Below, one piece after another: positions 7,682 to 16,991 of a DNA stretch of 32,188 nucleotides (the first letter of the stretch is position 1; each line of letters starts with the position of its first letter). This stretch comes from Candidatus Dojkabacteria bacterium (GTDB lineage Bacteria; Patescibacteriota; Dojkabacteria; JAHIVN01). The notes beneath the pieces were generated by a model. It saw nothing but the letters and a program-made list of their open reading frames with translations, was not told where the DNA came from and did not search any database. Made by a program: the position numbers and the translations under genes. Where the stretch lies: the NCBI GenBank assembly GCA_028696515.1, contig JAQVGX010000006.1, forward strand, positions 1 through 32,188, read 5' to 3'.

Positions 7682-9394
7682 ATGACTAACTTAGAAAAGA
7701 TAGTTCACGAGCTATCAAGATTAAATAAAATCAATAATAAAAAGCTTCGTAGTTTGCAGTCAAGATATCCAAAACACGGAAATGAACTTTATTCTAAGAG
7801 CGAAATTCTAGGGGAATTTAAACGAATAGCACGCCTCGACTTGTACAAGTCAAAGCGGGAAGATGTCAAAAAGCAAATAGAGAAACCTGATTTGTTGAGT
7901 TTTCTCAAAACCAAGCCCACAAGAACTATCTCTGGCGTAACGCCTGTTACAGCTCTTACTAAGCCTTACAAGTGTCCGGGAAATTGTGTATTTTGCCCAA
8001 CAGAATCGGGGCAGCCAAAAAGTTACTTATCTACTGAACCTGGGGCTATGAGAGCCCAAATGCTAAAATTTGATCCGTTTAATCAAGTGAGGGTACGAAT
8101 GCAGGCTCTTGAGAATATTGGTCACAATACAGAAAAAATAGAATTGATAATATTGGGAGGAACTTGGTCGGCATATCCCAAGAAGTATCAAGTCTGGTTT
8201 ATAAAAGAGTGTTTTAGAGCTATGAATAGTATTAAGTCAGAAAGGTTCAAGGCAGGAGCTATTGACCCGGTTGCCAGTAGTGATCAAGATTGTATTTCTA
8301 AAAATCAGTTGAGTAGATTTGGTCAATTTAAACTAAAGGATTTGCAGCAAATGCTTTTGGCTGAACATAAGAAAAACGAGGTTTCTAAGCATCGGTGTGT
8401 TGGTTTAGTGATCGAAACCCGTCCTGACTGTATCGATGAAGAACATGTCAAATGGCTTAGATTCTTGGGTGCTACAAAAATTCAGATTGGTGTTCAGAGT
8501 CTAGATGATAAATTGTTAAAACTGAATCAGAGAGGACATACTGTCGCTGATACAAAAAGAGCTATTAAAATTCTTCGTCTTGGGGGATTTAAACTCCATC
8601 TTCACTGGATGCTGAATCTGTATGGCTCTGATCCAAAAAATGATTTGGTGGACTTTGGCAGGTTGTTTAAGGATGAAGCAATCCGTCCGGATGAGTTGAA
8701 GATTTATCCTTGTATGCTTTTGAAAAATACTCAATTGTATAAGTTATATCTTGAAGGTAAATATAAACCGTATACGAGTAAGCAGCTTCTGGAATTGCTC
8801 ATTAAATGCAAAATTCAGGTCCCTGTTTATTGCAGAATCAGCAGGTTGTTCAGGGATATTCCTTCGTTTGAGGTCGTGAAGGGAGTAAAGGAAACGAATT
8901 TCAGGCAGATTGTTCAGGAAGAAATGAAAAAAAGAAACTTAGAGTGTAACTGTATCAGATGCAGGGAGATTAGAAACTCAAAGTTTAAGTATCAAAATTT
9001 ACAGTTAACTATTTGTAGATACGATACATCTGTTGGAAAGGAGTTTTTCATAATACGAAAAGATGAAAATGGAAAACTGCTTGGTTTCGTACGATTATCG
9101 CTTCCAGATGATAGTAATAGAAATTTCATTTTTGAAATTCAAAACTCTGCAATGATAAGAGAAGTACATGTGTATGGAATAGTGAAGCAGCTCACAGATA
9201 AGCAGCTAAACAGTGATGCAAAAAATGTTCAGCATAAGGGTGTGGGTAAGGAGCTTATCAAGAATGCAGAAATGATCGCCCGTACAAATGGTTATAGAAA
9301 GATTTCGGTTATTTCTGCTATTGGCACAAGAGGATACTATATGAAGCTTGGCTATAGACTAGGGGAGCTCTATATGAGTAAGAACTTAAAATGA
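7682..9394 (+). CDS. elp3: Elp3-like radical SAM/GNAT tRNA U34 carboxymethyl-modifying enzyme
   Basis: Radical SAM cluster YKCPGNCVFCPTE; STEPGAMRAQMLKFDPFNQVRVRMQALENIGH; IILGGTWSAYP; IETRPDCIDEEH; C-terminal GNAT region (REVHVYGIVKQL...HKGVGKELIKNAEMIARTNGYRKISVISAIGTRGYYMKLGY). Confidence 0.93.
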   Translation: MTNLEKIVHELSRLNKINNKKLRSLQSRYPKHGNELYSKSEILGEFKRIARLDLYKSKREDVKKQIEKPDLLSFLKTKPTRTISGVTPVTALTKPYKCPGNCVFCPTESGQPKSYLSTEPGAMRAQMLKFDPFNQVRVRMQALENIGHNTEKIELIILGGTWSAYPKKYQVWFIKECFRAMNSIKSERFKAGAIDPVASSDQDCISKNQLSRFGQFKLKDLQQMLLAEHKKNEVSKHRCVGLVIETRPDCIDEEHVKWLRFLGATKIQIGVQSLDDKLLKLNQRGHTVADTKRAIKILRLGGFKLHLHWMLNLYGSDPKNDLVDFGRLFKDEAIRPDELKIYPCMLLKNTQLYKLYLEGKYKPYTSKQLLELLIKCKIQVPVYCRISRLFRDIPSFEVVKGVKETNFRQIVQEEMKKRNLECNCIRCREIRNSKFKYQNLQLTICRYDTSVGKEFFIIRKDENGKLLGFVRLSLPDDSNRNFIFEIQNSAMIREVHVYGIVKQLTDKQLNSDAKNVQHKGVGKELIKNAEMIARTNGYRKISVISAIGTRGYYMKLGYRLGELYMSKNLK

Positions 9395-10423
9395 TTCTTT
9401 ATGTTTTGCCCTTCGCATTACTAGTAGTAGTATGGGAACGCTGAGCAGTAAAACCCCCCCTCCAATACCAATGATTAATAGCCAATTTGTGGATTTATCA
9501 TCTTCCCCAGTTTCGGGAAGTATTGGGCTTGATGTTATATCAGAAACACGTGGATTGGTGCCATTCAGATATTCCTCAAGGTTTGAAAAGCCGTCATTAT
9601 CCGGATCGCTTTCAGAGTCATCAATATTTGGATTCAACGAGTTCTCGACTTCCCATCCGTCCGGCATACTATCTCTATCAGTGTCAGCATTGCAGGGGTC
9701 ACATTCATTTGAAAATTCGGAATAGTTGATAAGTCCGTCGTTGTCAAAATCGTCTGAGGAATCAATCTTGAGATAATTCATACAGCTATATATTTGTTCC
9801 CAGTAGTCTGGGATACCATCCTTGTCTGTATCGGTGGTTGGAGCGCTACTAGTCGTGGTAGAGGAGGAAGAAGTAGTTGAACTTGAAGAAACTGTTGTTG
9901 TCGTTGTAGTGGTTGCCAGATAACAGGAAGATTTATTGAATGAGCAATTATTATAACACGCAAGGCTGCCGCTGTCATAACCAAAGGACAGACAGCTTTT
10001 GCTGTCGAGGTCGCTTCCGTCGCAATCTTCACCGCTTTGCTGTATGCCATCGCCGCAGTACTCTGATGTTGTCGTGCATAGTGAAGTATTGAAGGTGCAG
10101 TTGGGATTACAGCTGAGAGTTCCGCCATCAAAACCAAGTCCTGTACAGTTCTCGCTGTTAAGATCGCTTCCATCGCAGTCCTCGCTTCCTTCCTGGGTTC
10201 CATTTCCGCAAACATAGTCAATAACTATAACCTCAGTCAACGAATCACCGAGAACAAGACCTTTTGCGTTTTGCTGACTTTGGAGATTCGAACTTAGTGA
10301 CGGGGTATCTTGTCTGCCTAGATCTTTTACTATCATGACAACCGAAATGCAGCCAGCGATTATACCGATTGCCAATGCAGTAATATATATAATCTCGTCA
10401 AGCCTTTTGAGTTTTTTTAGCAT
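9386..10423 (-). CDS. Cell-surface protein: N-terminal TM, two Cys-rich repeats, Thr/Ser linker, thrombospondin-type-3-like Ca-binding repeats, LPETG sorting signal
   Basis: Repeats CGNGTQEGSEDCDGSDLNSENC.../CGDGIQQSGEDCDGSDLDSKSC...; DTDKDGIPDYWE, DFDNDGLINYSE, DTDRDSMPDGWE, DPDNDGFSNLEEYLNGTNP; C-term LPETGEDDKSTNWLLIIGIGGGVLLLSVPILLLVMRRAKHKESF (LPETG at 9506-9520). Confidence 0.88.
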   Translation of the reverse strand: MLKKLKRLDEIIYITALAIGIIAGCISVVMIVKDLGRQDTPSLSSNLQSQQNAKGLVLGDSLTEVIVIDYVCGNGTQEGSEDCDGSDLNSENCTGLGFDGGTLSCNPNCTFNTSLCTTTSEYCGDGIQQSGEDCDGSDLDSKSCLSFGYDSGSLACYNNCSFNKSSCYLATTTTTTTVSSSSTTSSSSTTTSSAPTTDTDKDGIPDYWEQIYSCMNYLKIDSSDDFDNDGLINYSEFSNECDPCNADTDRDSMPDGWEVENSLNPNIDDSESDPDNDGFSNLEEYLNGTNPRVSDITSSPILPETGEDDKSTNWLLIIGIGGGVLLLSVPILLLVMRRAKHKESF

Positions 10424-10562
10424 AATTCATACTTAATTTTATACACTTTACAACAAAATAAGATTTGATGCAATGGTGAAACTTCTTTTTTGTCAGACAG
10501 CTGAGTTCTTCCGTAAAAAGCTATGGGGTGTTATAATCTAAGTATTGTTTATAGAACCAGCA

Positions 10563-11390
10563 ATGTCACAATGTAGACAGCAAGAAGGAGAAACTCTATA
10601 TTTCGACACAGGAGAATGGACTACATACGTTGGTCAAGTTTATAAAATCCCTGTACGGGTGAACTATGCCGGAAATATGATCAAGCACTGGACAATGATA
10701 AGCCTGGCCTCAAGACTTTAACCTTTTATTAATATTCCAACTGGGTTTAGGACAGCGGATAATGGTAAATCCGTAGAAGTTGTTTATAAAAGATTAAATG
10801 GTGTGTCGGCCGATGTTTTGTTTGGTATTCCAGAGCATACTAGGGATCTTGATCCAAGCTTAAAATTAATTGCTGATCGGTTCCCCCTAAAATTCAATTT
10901 GCTTGATCGGTCTGAGCAAATCTCGTTTATCACAAGTCTTGGAGAAAGCATAGAGGCCTGTCATGCAGCTGGTTTTTGCCATCTGGATTTAAAACCTTCG
11001 AATCTAATTGTTCCTTTTGGGAAGTCTTTCTTTATACTAAACGATTTAAAGATCGTGCGTCCCGTAGGTTCTAAAAATATTATTGATGGTGAGAAGACTT
11101 CAGCAGGTAGTGAGGGTTATAGTCCACCAGAGCAATATGGAACGAATACTACAGTAGCAGTTACTATGGATATATACGCACTTTCTGTTACACTAGGTGA
11201 GATAATGATGGGAATAGAGACGAAAATTCCATTTTCCTTTAGTGAACATTTAGAAAAACTTAAAGAATTATACGGAACTCAAGTAGCTGAAGTTTTCGAA
11301 AAGGGCTGGGAAATTGAACCAATAGATAGATATCAAACTGTTGGGGAGTTCATCCAGGATCTTATTGATGCGTTGCGAAACCAAGGTTAG
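10563..11390 (+). pseudogene. Ser/Thr protein-kinase-like gene interrupted by in-frame TAA (10719-10721)
   Basis: Same-frame reading from ATG 10563 to TAG 11390 broken only by TAA. Kinase motifs CHLDLKPSNLIV, ILNDLKIVRPVG, AGSEGYSPPEQYG, DIYALSVTLGEIMMG, RYQTVGEFIQDL. The track lists only 10803-11390. Confidence 0.7.
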
Positions 11391-11403
11391 AACCAGGTCT
11401 TGG

Positions 11404-14400
11404 CTATCCGCACTTACTGTACCCGCAGCTTCGGCATAATATGCATCCTTCTGCGTATTCTAAATCGCTGCTGCACTCAGGACACTCTGGCAGATCATCA
11501 TATTTATTGTCATTGGAGTATTTGGATTCGTGCTTTTCTTTTTTTGGATTCTCTGATTTTGTTGCAATGGTTTTGTCATCTTGAACAGGTTCTTTTTTTG
11601 GTCTTTCCTTTTTCTCTTCCTCTGCTATATCCTTTTCAGTTTTTACTGTGAGAGTATTATTTTCAACAAACATAGAAATTCTTCCTTCTCTTTCCTTTTT
11701 CCAGTTTTCAAGAACCTTGGCAACAGCGTCGGGAACGGAGTAAACAAACATGCCTTTGTTCAGCGTTGGAGCGGATGTTCTGATCCCTTTCAGCTGATCG
11801 ATGATTGAATCAACGCTTAACCCTGCTCTTGCGCTTATTGAGATCAATCGACCGATTGCTTCGCAATATCCGGATGAATAGCCTCCACTCTTTCCTATAT
11901 TCAAGAAAACTTCTGTAAGACCTTTTTCATCCTCGTTGATAGTCAGATAGAGTCTTCCCTGATCAGTTTGTACTTGTGTTGTTGTTCCATGTGTTATAGC
12001 TGGTCTTGGTCTTGGCTCACTTGAGACCTTGGTTTTGGATTCTTTCTGATCTTCTTGCTCTTTGATGTTGGAAGATTGAGCTTCAGCCTTACAGCCTTCC
12101 CTAAATATGGTTATACCTTTGCAGCCTAGTCGATAGGCTAAAAGGAATATGTTCCTGACATCTTTGACGGTAGCTGAGTTCGGAAGGTTTATAGTTTTCG
12201 ATACTGCCGAATCGCAATACTTTTGAAAAGCGGACTGAATTTTGACATGCTGTTCAGGCTCTATATCGTGACTAGTTTTAAATATCATCTTCACATCATT
12301 TGGGATATTTCCGAATTCTGAAATTTTCTTTCCTTCAGAAAGACTTTCCATAAGTTCCTTCGTATAAAAGCCCCTGGCCTTAGCTATTTCTTCAAAGAGA
12401 GGTTCGACCACGATTTGGTCTTCTCCGCCAAGAGACTGCATTCTTTTGAACACAAGAGAAAATATTGGTTCTATCCCGGGATTGCAATTACCGACAATTG
12501 AAACAGTCCCAGTAGGAGCTATGGTCGTACATCTAGAATTTCTCATCTTTTTTACTGCTTTTTTGTCCCAGACACTTCCTTTGAAACCGGGGAAATTTCC
12601 CCGCCTTTCAGCCAGTTTCCCGGAGGCCTGATGAGATTTTTCTTTTAAGAATTTCATTATTTTCTCAGCAACCTTTTGTGCATCGTTGCTGTCATACGGA
12701 ATTCCAAGTTTGATGAGTAAATCAGCAAAGCCCATGATCCCGAGTCCTATACTTCTTGTCTGTTTTGTCATTTTTTCGATTTGTGGTATTGGATAGTTAT
12801 TTATATCTATTATGTTATCCAAAAACTCAACTCCTGAATCAATGATACTTTCGAACTTTGCCCAGTCAATAAGGTTCAATTTATGCGCTAGGCTATGTTT
12901 TGTAATATCACTATCATCAAGAAAAGGAAATCCTTTGACTATCTTTGTTAAATTGATGTTCCCAAGATTGCAGGACTCATAAGGTAGCAGGGGTTGTTCT
13001 CCGCATACGTTAGTTGCGTCGATTTTCCCCAGATCTGGAGTAGGATTATCCTTTTCCAGCCTGTCTATGAATACTACTCCTGGATCTCCAGATGCCCAAG
13101 CGTTGGATGCGATTTTTTTAAACAAATCCTGGGCATGAAGTTTCCTATATACATTTCCATCATGCGGATCGATAAGTTCCCAGCGTTTGTCTTCCTGGAC
13201 AGCTTTCATAAACTCATCTGTAATACCTACAGAGATGTTGTAGTGAACAATATCATTATTGCCATTTTTTGCGCTGATAAATTCTGGAATGTTAGGATGA
13301 TCTATATTTAGAATCGCCATGGAACCCATCTGTCTTCCCCCGCGGCCAATAATGGTTTCCTGGGCTCTGTTGAAAACCTTCAGATATGAAACAGGTCCGG
13401 CTGCCTTTTCTCCTGTGCTGGAAACAGTCGCGTAAGTGGATCTTATTCTAGAGAAGTTAAAACCGGTTCCTCCGCCATGTCTTAAAACTTCTATATTGTC
13501 ATTTAAAGTATTGAATATGTTGCGAATAGAATCCTCGATCGGTAGTACAAAGCACTTTGACCAAATGGCTCTTTTCCCACTATCGTCACTCATTCCTGCC
13601 CAGATCAAAGCTCCTCCACATAAGAATTCAAGATTTTTCAAAATTTTCATAAATCGTTGTTTTGAATCTTCTATTTCTTTTGTCGAATATCCATACCTTT
13701 TGGATGCTCTTGATATATATTCTGCTATTCGTTCAAAGAGTTCATTGGGTGTTTCTGTAACTTTTCCATCTTTGTCTTTCCTCAATGCACGTCTTTCAAG
13801 GACGTGATAGGCATTCTTTGATAATGTGACTTCAATTTTTTCCTTTCTGTAAACATTGAACTTTTCAAGAAGTTTCTGTAGGGCTTTGTATCTGTGATGA
13901 AAACTTCTGAAATCTTCTTTGCTAGGTACTTTGGAGAAAGAATCCAATCCTTGGTGAATGAATGCTAATTCAAACTTTTTATCGTTTATCCTAACAATTC
14001 TTCCGGGTATTTTCGCAACTGTGCTTATGGTTTTGTTGCGGATAGGATCATAAATCGCTACAGCCGAAGCTATATATGCCTTAGTTGAGCTTTTTAGCTG
14101 TAGATTGATGAGCTTCTTGAATAGTGAGGCAGAATATATATTTGCTCTGCCAAGATATAAAGTTTTATCGAGAGATTTGCTTGAAAGTTTCTTTCCTACA
14201 AGAAAGCCCGTTTCGTCTGCTAGGCTTATCTTCTCGCATTTTTTTGCTACCTGAGTAGCTCTTCTGATGGCGTTTGAGATAAGCTTTTTTTCGGTAGTCT
14301 TTATCCTTACGGGGTCGTCTATGTCTATTTTGCCTTTGTATTCTTCTACCTTGAATGAACCGTTAAATTCGGATAGGAACTCCTTTATATCATTGATTTT

Positions 14401-16221
14401 CTTTTTATTCCTGCTTGCGATGACAAATTCTAAATGTTCTTTAAATTTCTTTGTCACGTTTAGCTGGCCTTCTTTTGTCGAAACATAAGTTTGAGAATCT
14501 TTGCTTCCGTCCCTAAATATAGTTACTCCTTTGAGACCTAGTTTATAAGCTTCAATAAACACTTTTCTTATGTCATCAGCAGTAGCATCGTTTGGGAAAT
14601 TGATTGTTTTGGAAATAGCGCTGTCTACACTTTCCTGGAACGCAGCCTGCATTTGAAGGTGCCATTGGGGTTCGATATCAAGTGCTGTTACCAGAACAGG
14701 TTTTAATCTATCGGGGATTTCATGAATTTCAGAAACGGAAGTTCCTGATGCTAATTGCTCTATTAGTTTTTCAGAGTAGAATTTATACTTTTTTGCCAGA
14801 TGAACAAAAGCTTGATTTACGTTAAAGAGTATTTCAGTCGCTCGATAATTCTTATCTTCTACTCCACCGATTTTGTACGCTAACGCGTAGGCAGGTTCGA
14901 TTCCTCCTGTTGCTCCGCCAATGATACTTGTATTTCCAGTTGGAGCAATTGTAGTAATAGTTGCATTTCTTAGAGGAAGATTTCTTTTCTCCCAGAGACT
15001 TCCCTTATAGGCAGGGAATGTGCCTCTTTTCTTTGCCAGCTCTAAAGAAGCTTTGATACCCTCTTGATGAATAAATTTCATGATTTTCTTAGCTAACCTG
15101 ATACCTTCAATACTGTTATAGGGGACCTCTTTGAGAATCAGAACATCTGCAAGCCCCATCAAGCCAAGTCCGATTTTCCTGTTTTTGAAGCGCGTAATTT
15201 CCTCTATTTTTTTCAGTGGAAAATAATTGATATCTACAATATTGTCTAAAAAATGAACGGCCTTATGAACTGTGTCTTTAACTTTACTCCAGTCCAGGTC
15301 GCTCTTCTTGTAATCAAAATGAGTAAGCAGGTTTATGTGACCCAAGTTACACGATTCATAAGGCAACAATGGCTGCTCACCGCAAGGATTTGTGGCGTCC
15401 ATGTGGCCGAGATTGGGAGTAGGATTTGCCTTGGCAATGTTGTCTATAAACGCAATCCCAGGATCTCCTGTTTTATAAGCCATTTGAACTATTTCGTTGA
15501 ATACATAGCTAGCGGGTAGTTCTTTTACAGCTTTGTTTGTTCTAGGGTTTATAAGCTTGAATTTTTCATCGTTTCGAAGAGCCTCCATAAAGCGATCAGT
15601 AAGTCCAACAGAAATATTGAAATTCATGATTGAGCGATCACGCTCCTTGAGGTGAATGAAGTCAAGGATATCCGGGTGATCGACATTGAGAATAGCCATA
15701 TTGCCTCCACCTCGTTTTCCGCCTTGCCTTATGCCCATCAGGGCTTCCGAAAAAGTTTTTATGATATGGACTGGCCCTGCAGCAACATCCGGTATACCTC
15801 CTGCTTCGTCTCCTTTGGGACGGATTTTTGAAAAATTGAAGCCAGTCCCGCCACCTTTCCATTGGACCTGCACTGCGTCAGAAAGCGTTTGATAGATAGA
15901 ATCCAATGAGTCTTCAAGTGGTAAAACAAAACAGGCAGAAAGAGTTTTTCTGGCACGTCCAGCGCTGATGATAGTTGGAGAGTTCGGGATAAATCTTAAG
16001 TCAAACAGAATTTCAAAAAAATCTGATTCAGCTTTAGCCCTATTCTTGTTGTCTTTTGAATAGTTGTCTTCAGCTTTTGCAACTGCAAAAGATACCCTAT
16101 GCCATAGTTCCCTTGGTGTTTCTATCGGAGTTCCGTTCCTGGTAGTCTTTAGGAATCTACTGGCTAATAATCTTTTTGAACTTTCTGTGTAACAACTTGG
16201 TAACGATTTACTGTTCTTCAT
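11404..16221 (-). CDS. Fusion: class II (adenosylcobalamin-dependent) ribonucleotide reductase - HAM1/RdgB-like NTP pyrophosphatase - class II RNR - TSCPD - C-terminal Cys tail
   Basis: Two complete NrdJ-like modules (ACFVLPLEDSLDSIY...GGGTGFNFSKIR...DATNPCGEQPLLPYESCNLGHINL...APTGNTSIIGGATGGIEP; and KCFVLPIEDSIRNIF...GGGTGFNFSRIR...DATNVCGEQPLLPYESCNLGNINL...APTGTVSIVGNCNPGIEP) in one uninterrupted frame. HAM1-like segment EFVIASRNKKKINDIKEFL...LADETGFLV...HHRYKALQKLLEKF at about 13858-14430. TSCPD RPRPAITHGTTTQVQTDQGRLYLTINEDEKGLTEVFLNIGKSGG...; tail CPECSSDLEYAEGCILCRSCGYSKCG. Start moved to ATG 16221 (MKNSKSLPS). Confidence 0.92.
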   Translation of the reverse strand: MKNSKSLPSCYTESSKRLLASRFLKTTRNGTPIETPRELWHRVSFAVAKAEDNYSKDNKNRAKAESDFFEILFDLRFIPNSPTIISAGRARKTLSACFVLPLEDSLDSIYQTLSDAVQVQWKGGGTGFNFSKIRPKGDEAGGIPDVAAGPVHIIKTFSEALMGIRQGGKRGGGNMAILNVDHPDILDFIHLKERDRSIMNFNISVGLTDRFMEALRNDEKFKLINPRTNKAVKELPASYVFNEIVQMAYKTGDPGIAFIDNIAKANPTPNLGHMDATNPCGEQPLLPYESCNLGHINLLTHFDYKKSDLDWSKVKDTVHKAVHFLDNIVDINYFPLKKIEEITRFKNRKIGLGLMGLADVLILKEVPYNSIEGIRLAKKIMKFIHQEGIKASLELAKKRGTFPAYKGSLWEKRNLPLRNATITTIAPTGNTSIIGGATGGIEPAYALAYKIGGVEDKNYRATEILFNVNQAFVHLAKKYKFYSEKLIEQLASGTSVSEIHEIPDRLKPVLVTALDIEPQWHLQMQAAFQESVDSAISKTINFPNDATADDIRKVFIEAYKLGLKGVTIFRDGSKDSQTYVSTKEGQLNVTKKFKEHLEFVIASRNKKKINDIKEFLSEFNGSFKVEEYKGKIDIDDPVRIKTTEKKLISNAIRRATQVAKKCEKISLADETGFLVGKKLSSKSLDKTLYLGRANIYSASLFKKLINLQLKSSTKAYIASAVAIYDPIRNKTISTVAKIPGRIVRINDKKFELAFIHQGLDSFSKVPSKEDFRSFHHRYKALQKLLEKFNVYRKEKIEVTLSKNAYHVLERRALRKDKDGKVTETPNELFERIAEYISRASKRYGYSTKEIEDSKQRFMKILKNLEFLCGGALIWAGMSDDSGKRAIWSKCFVLPIEDSIRNIFNTLNDNIEVLRHGGGTGFNFSRIRSTYATVSSTGEKAAGPVSYLKVFNRAQETIIGRGGRQMGSMAILNIDHPNIPEFISAKNGNNDIVHYNISVGITDEFMKAVQEDKRWELIDPHDGNVYRKLHAQDLFKKIASNAWASGDPGVVFIDRLEKDNPTPDLGKIDATNVCGEQPLLPYESCNLGNINLTKIVKGFPFLDDSDITKHSLAHKLNLIDWAKFESIIDSGVEFLDNIIDINNYPIPQIEKMTKQTRSIGLGIMGFADLLIKLGIPYDSNDAQKVAEKIMKFLKEKSHQASGKLAERRGNFPGFKGSVWDKKAVKKMRNSRCTTIAPTGTVSIVGNCNPGIEPIFSLVFKRMQSLGGEDQIVVEPLFEEIAKARGFYTKELMESLSEGKKISEFGNIPNDVKMIFKTSHDIEPEQHVKIQSAFQKYCDSAVSKTINLPNSATVKDVRNIFLLAYRLGCKGITIFREGCKAEAQSSNIKEQEDQKESKTKVSSEPRPRPAITHGTTTQVQTDQGRLYLTINEDEKGLTEVFLNIGKSGGYSSGYCEAIGRLISISARAGLSVDSIIDQLKGIRTSAPTLNKGMFVYSVPDAVAKVLENWKKEREGRISMFVENNTLTVKTEKDIAEEEKKERPKKEPVQDDKTIATKSENPKKEKHESKYSNDNKYDDLPECPECSSDLEYAEGCILCRSCGYSKCG

Positions 16222-16231
16222 GTGAATATAG

Positions 16232-16237
16232 ATTATA
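16232..16237 (-). promoter_or_regulatory. Putative -10 element of the RNR fusion gene
   Basis: TATAAT ctatattcac ATG on the minus strand (10-nt spacer). Confidence 0.5.
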
Positions 16238-16328
16238 AAAAAGCGCAAAAAATTAAGCCTGAGTTTTGTTTGAGACTTGTTTGACTATGTGATTTGTGTT
16301 AGATTTGCCCCAAGCAAATTTCTATTGA

Positions 16329-16955
16329 TTAAATCTCAAAGTCATCAAAAGTACCTGTATCAACAATATCCGTAATCTGTCTTTTTTCTAAGAATTTAGT
16401 CAGTTTTAGATTCAAGTCGTTTAGAGAACCGTCGTTGTCAATAACTATATCAGCAAGTTTTTTGCATGCAGACAGGTTTGGAAGATACTCACGGTCAGGC
16501 CCTTTTGGGTTATTCTCCTGATCATCCTTCGCCTTAAATTCTTCCTTAGTCATGCCGCCTCCTAGCTCCTTCAAAAATGTACGCTTATATCTTGTATCAA
16601 AATCTGCTTCTACAAAGATTACAAGAGCGTCATATTTCTTTTTCAGATATTCGATTTCTGCAGGGTGGCGAATCGGACAAATAACATACCTTTCACCTTC
16701 GGTTATGAGTTTGGAAGCTTTCTTGGATAAGATATCCATACCTTCTTTTTTCCTCATATCCACCAAAACGTCAATCCAATTTTGTCTGTCTTTCATGTCA
16801 AGTTTTCTTTTTAATCCTTCTTGTAATATAGGATCTGTATGACGAATATACTGAAAACCTTTATCAACAAGGAAGTATTTTACAGCCGCTTTCCCTGACG
16901 TCATTGTTCCTGTGACAGCAATCACTAGAGTGCCTGCTGTTCCTGATTGAGTCAT
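16329..16955 (-). CDS. P-loop kinase, dephospho-CoA-kinase/dNMP-kinase-like
   Basis: N-terminal VIAVTGTMTSGKAAVKYFLVDKGFQYIRHTD; YVICPIRHPAEIEYLKKKYDALVIFVEADFDTRYKR; C-terminal DIVIDNDGSLNDL, typical of this fold. Confidence 0.72.
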   Translation of the reverse strand: MTQSGTAGTLVIAVTGTMTSGKAAVKYFLVDKGFQYIRHTDPILQEGLKRKLDMKDRQNWIDVLVDMRKKEGMDILSKKASKLITEGERYVICPIRHPAEIEYLKKKYDALVIFVEADFDTRYKRTFLKELGGGMTKEEFKAKDDQENNPKGPDREYLPNLSACKKLADIVIDNDGSLNDLNLKLTKFLEKRQITDIVDTGTFDDFEI

Positions 16956-16964
16956 GATATATCT

Positions 16965-16970
16965 ATTATA
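16965..16970 (-). promoter_or_regulatory. Putative -10 element of the P-loop kinase gene
   Basis: TATAAT agatatatc ATG on the minus strand (9-nt spacer). Confidence 0.45.
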
Positions 16971-16991
16971 AATTAATATAACACTACTATC

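Noticed and set aside
9778-10221. 147-aa minus ORF and the plus-strand ORFs overlapping the surface protein
   Set aside because: Alternate-frame shadows of the repetitive Cys/Asp and Thr/Ser-rich coding sequence.
13858-14430. Intein inside the RNR
   Set aside because: The segment has no intein splice-junction or homing-endonuclease motifs, matches HAM1 signatures, and is followed by a complete second RNR rather than the remainder of the first.
14885-14915. GGTTCGATTCC resembling a tRNA T-loop
   Set aside because: It lies inside the RNR fusion at the conserved GGIEPAYALAY segment, and no matching acceptor, D or anticodon arms were found.
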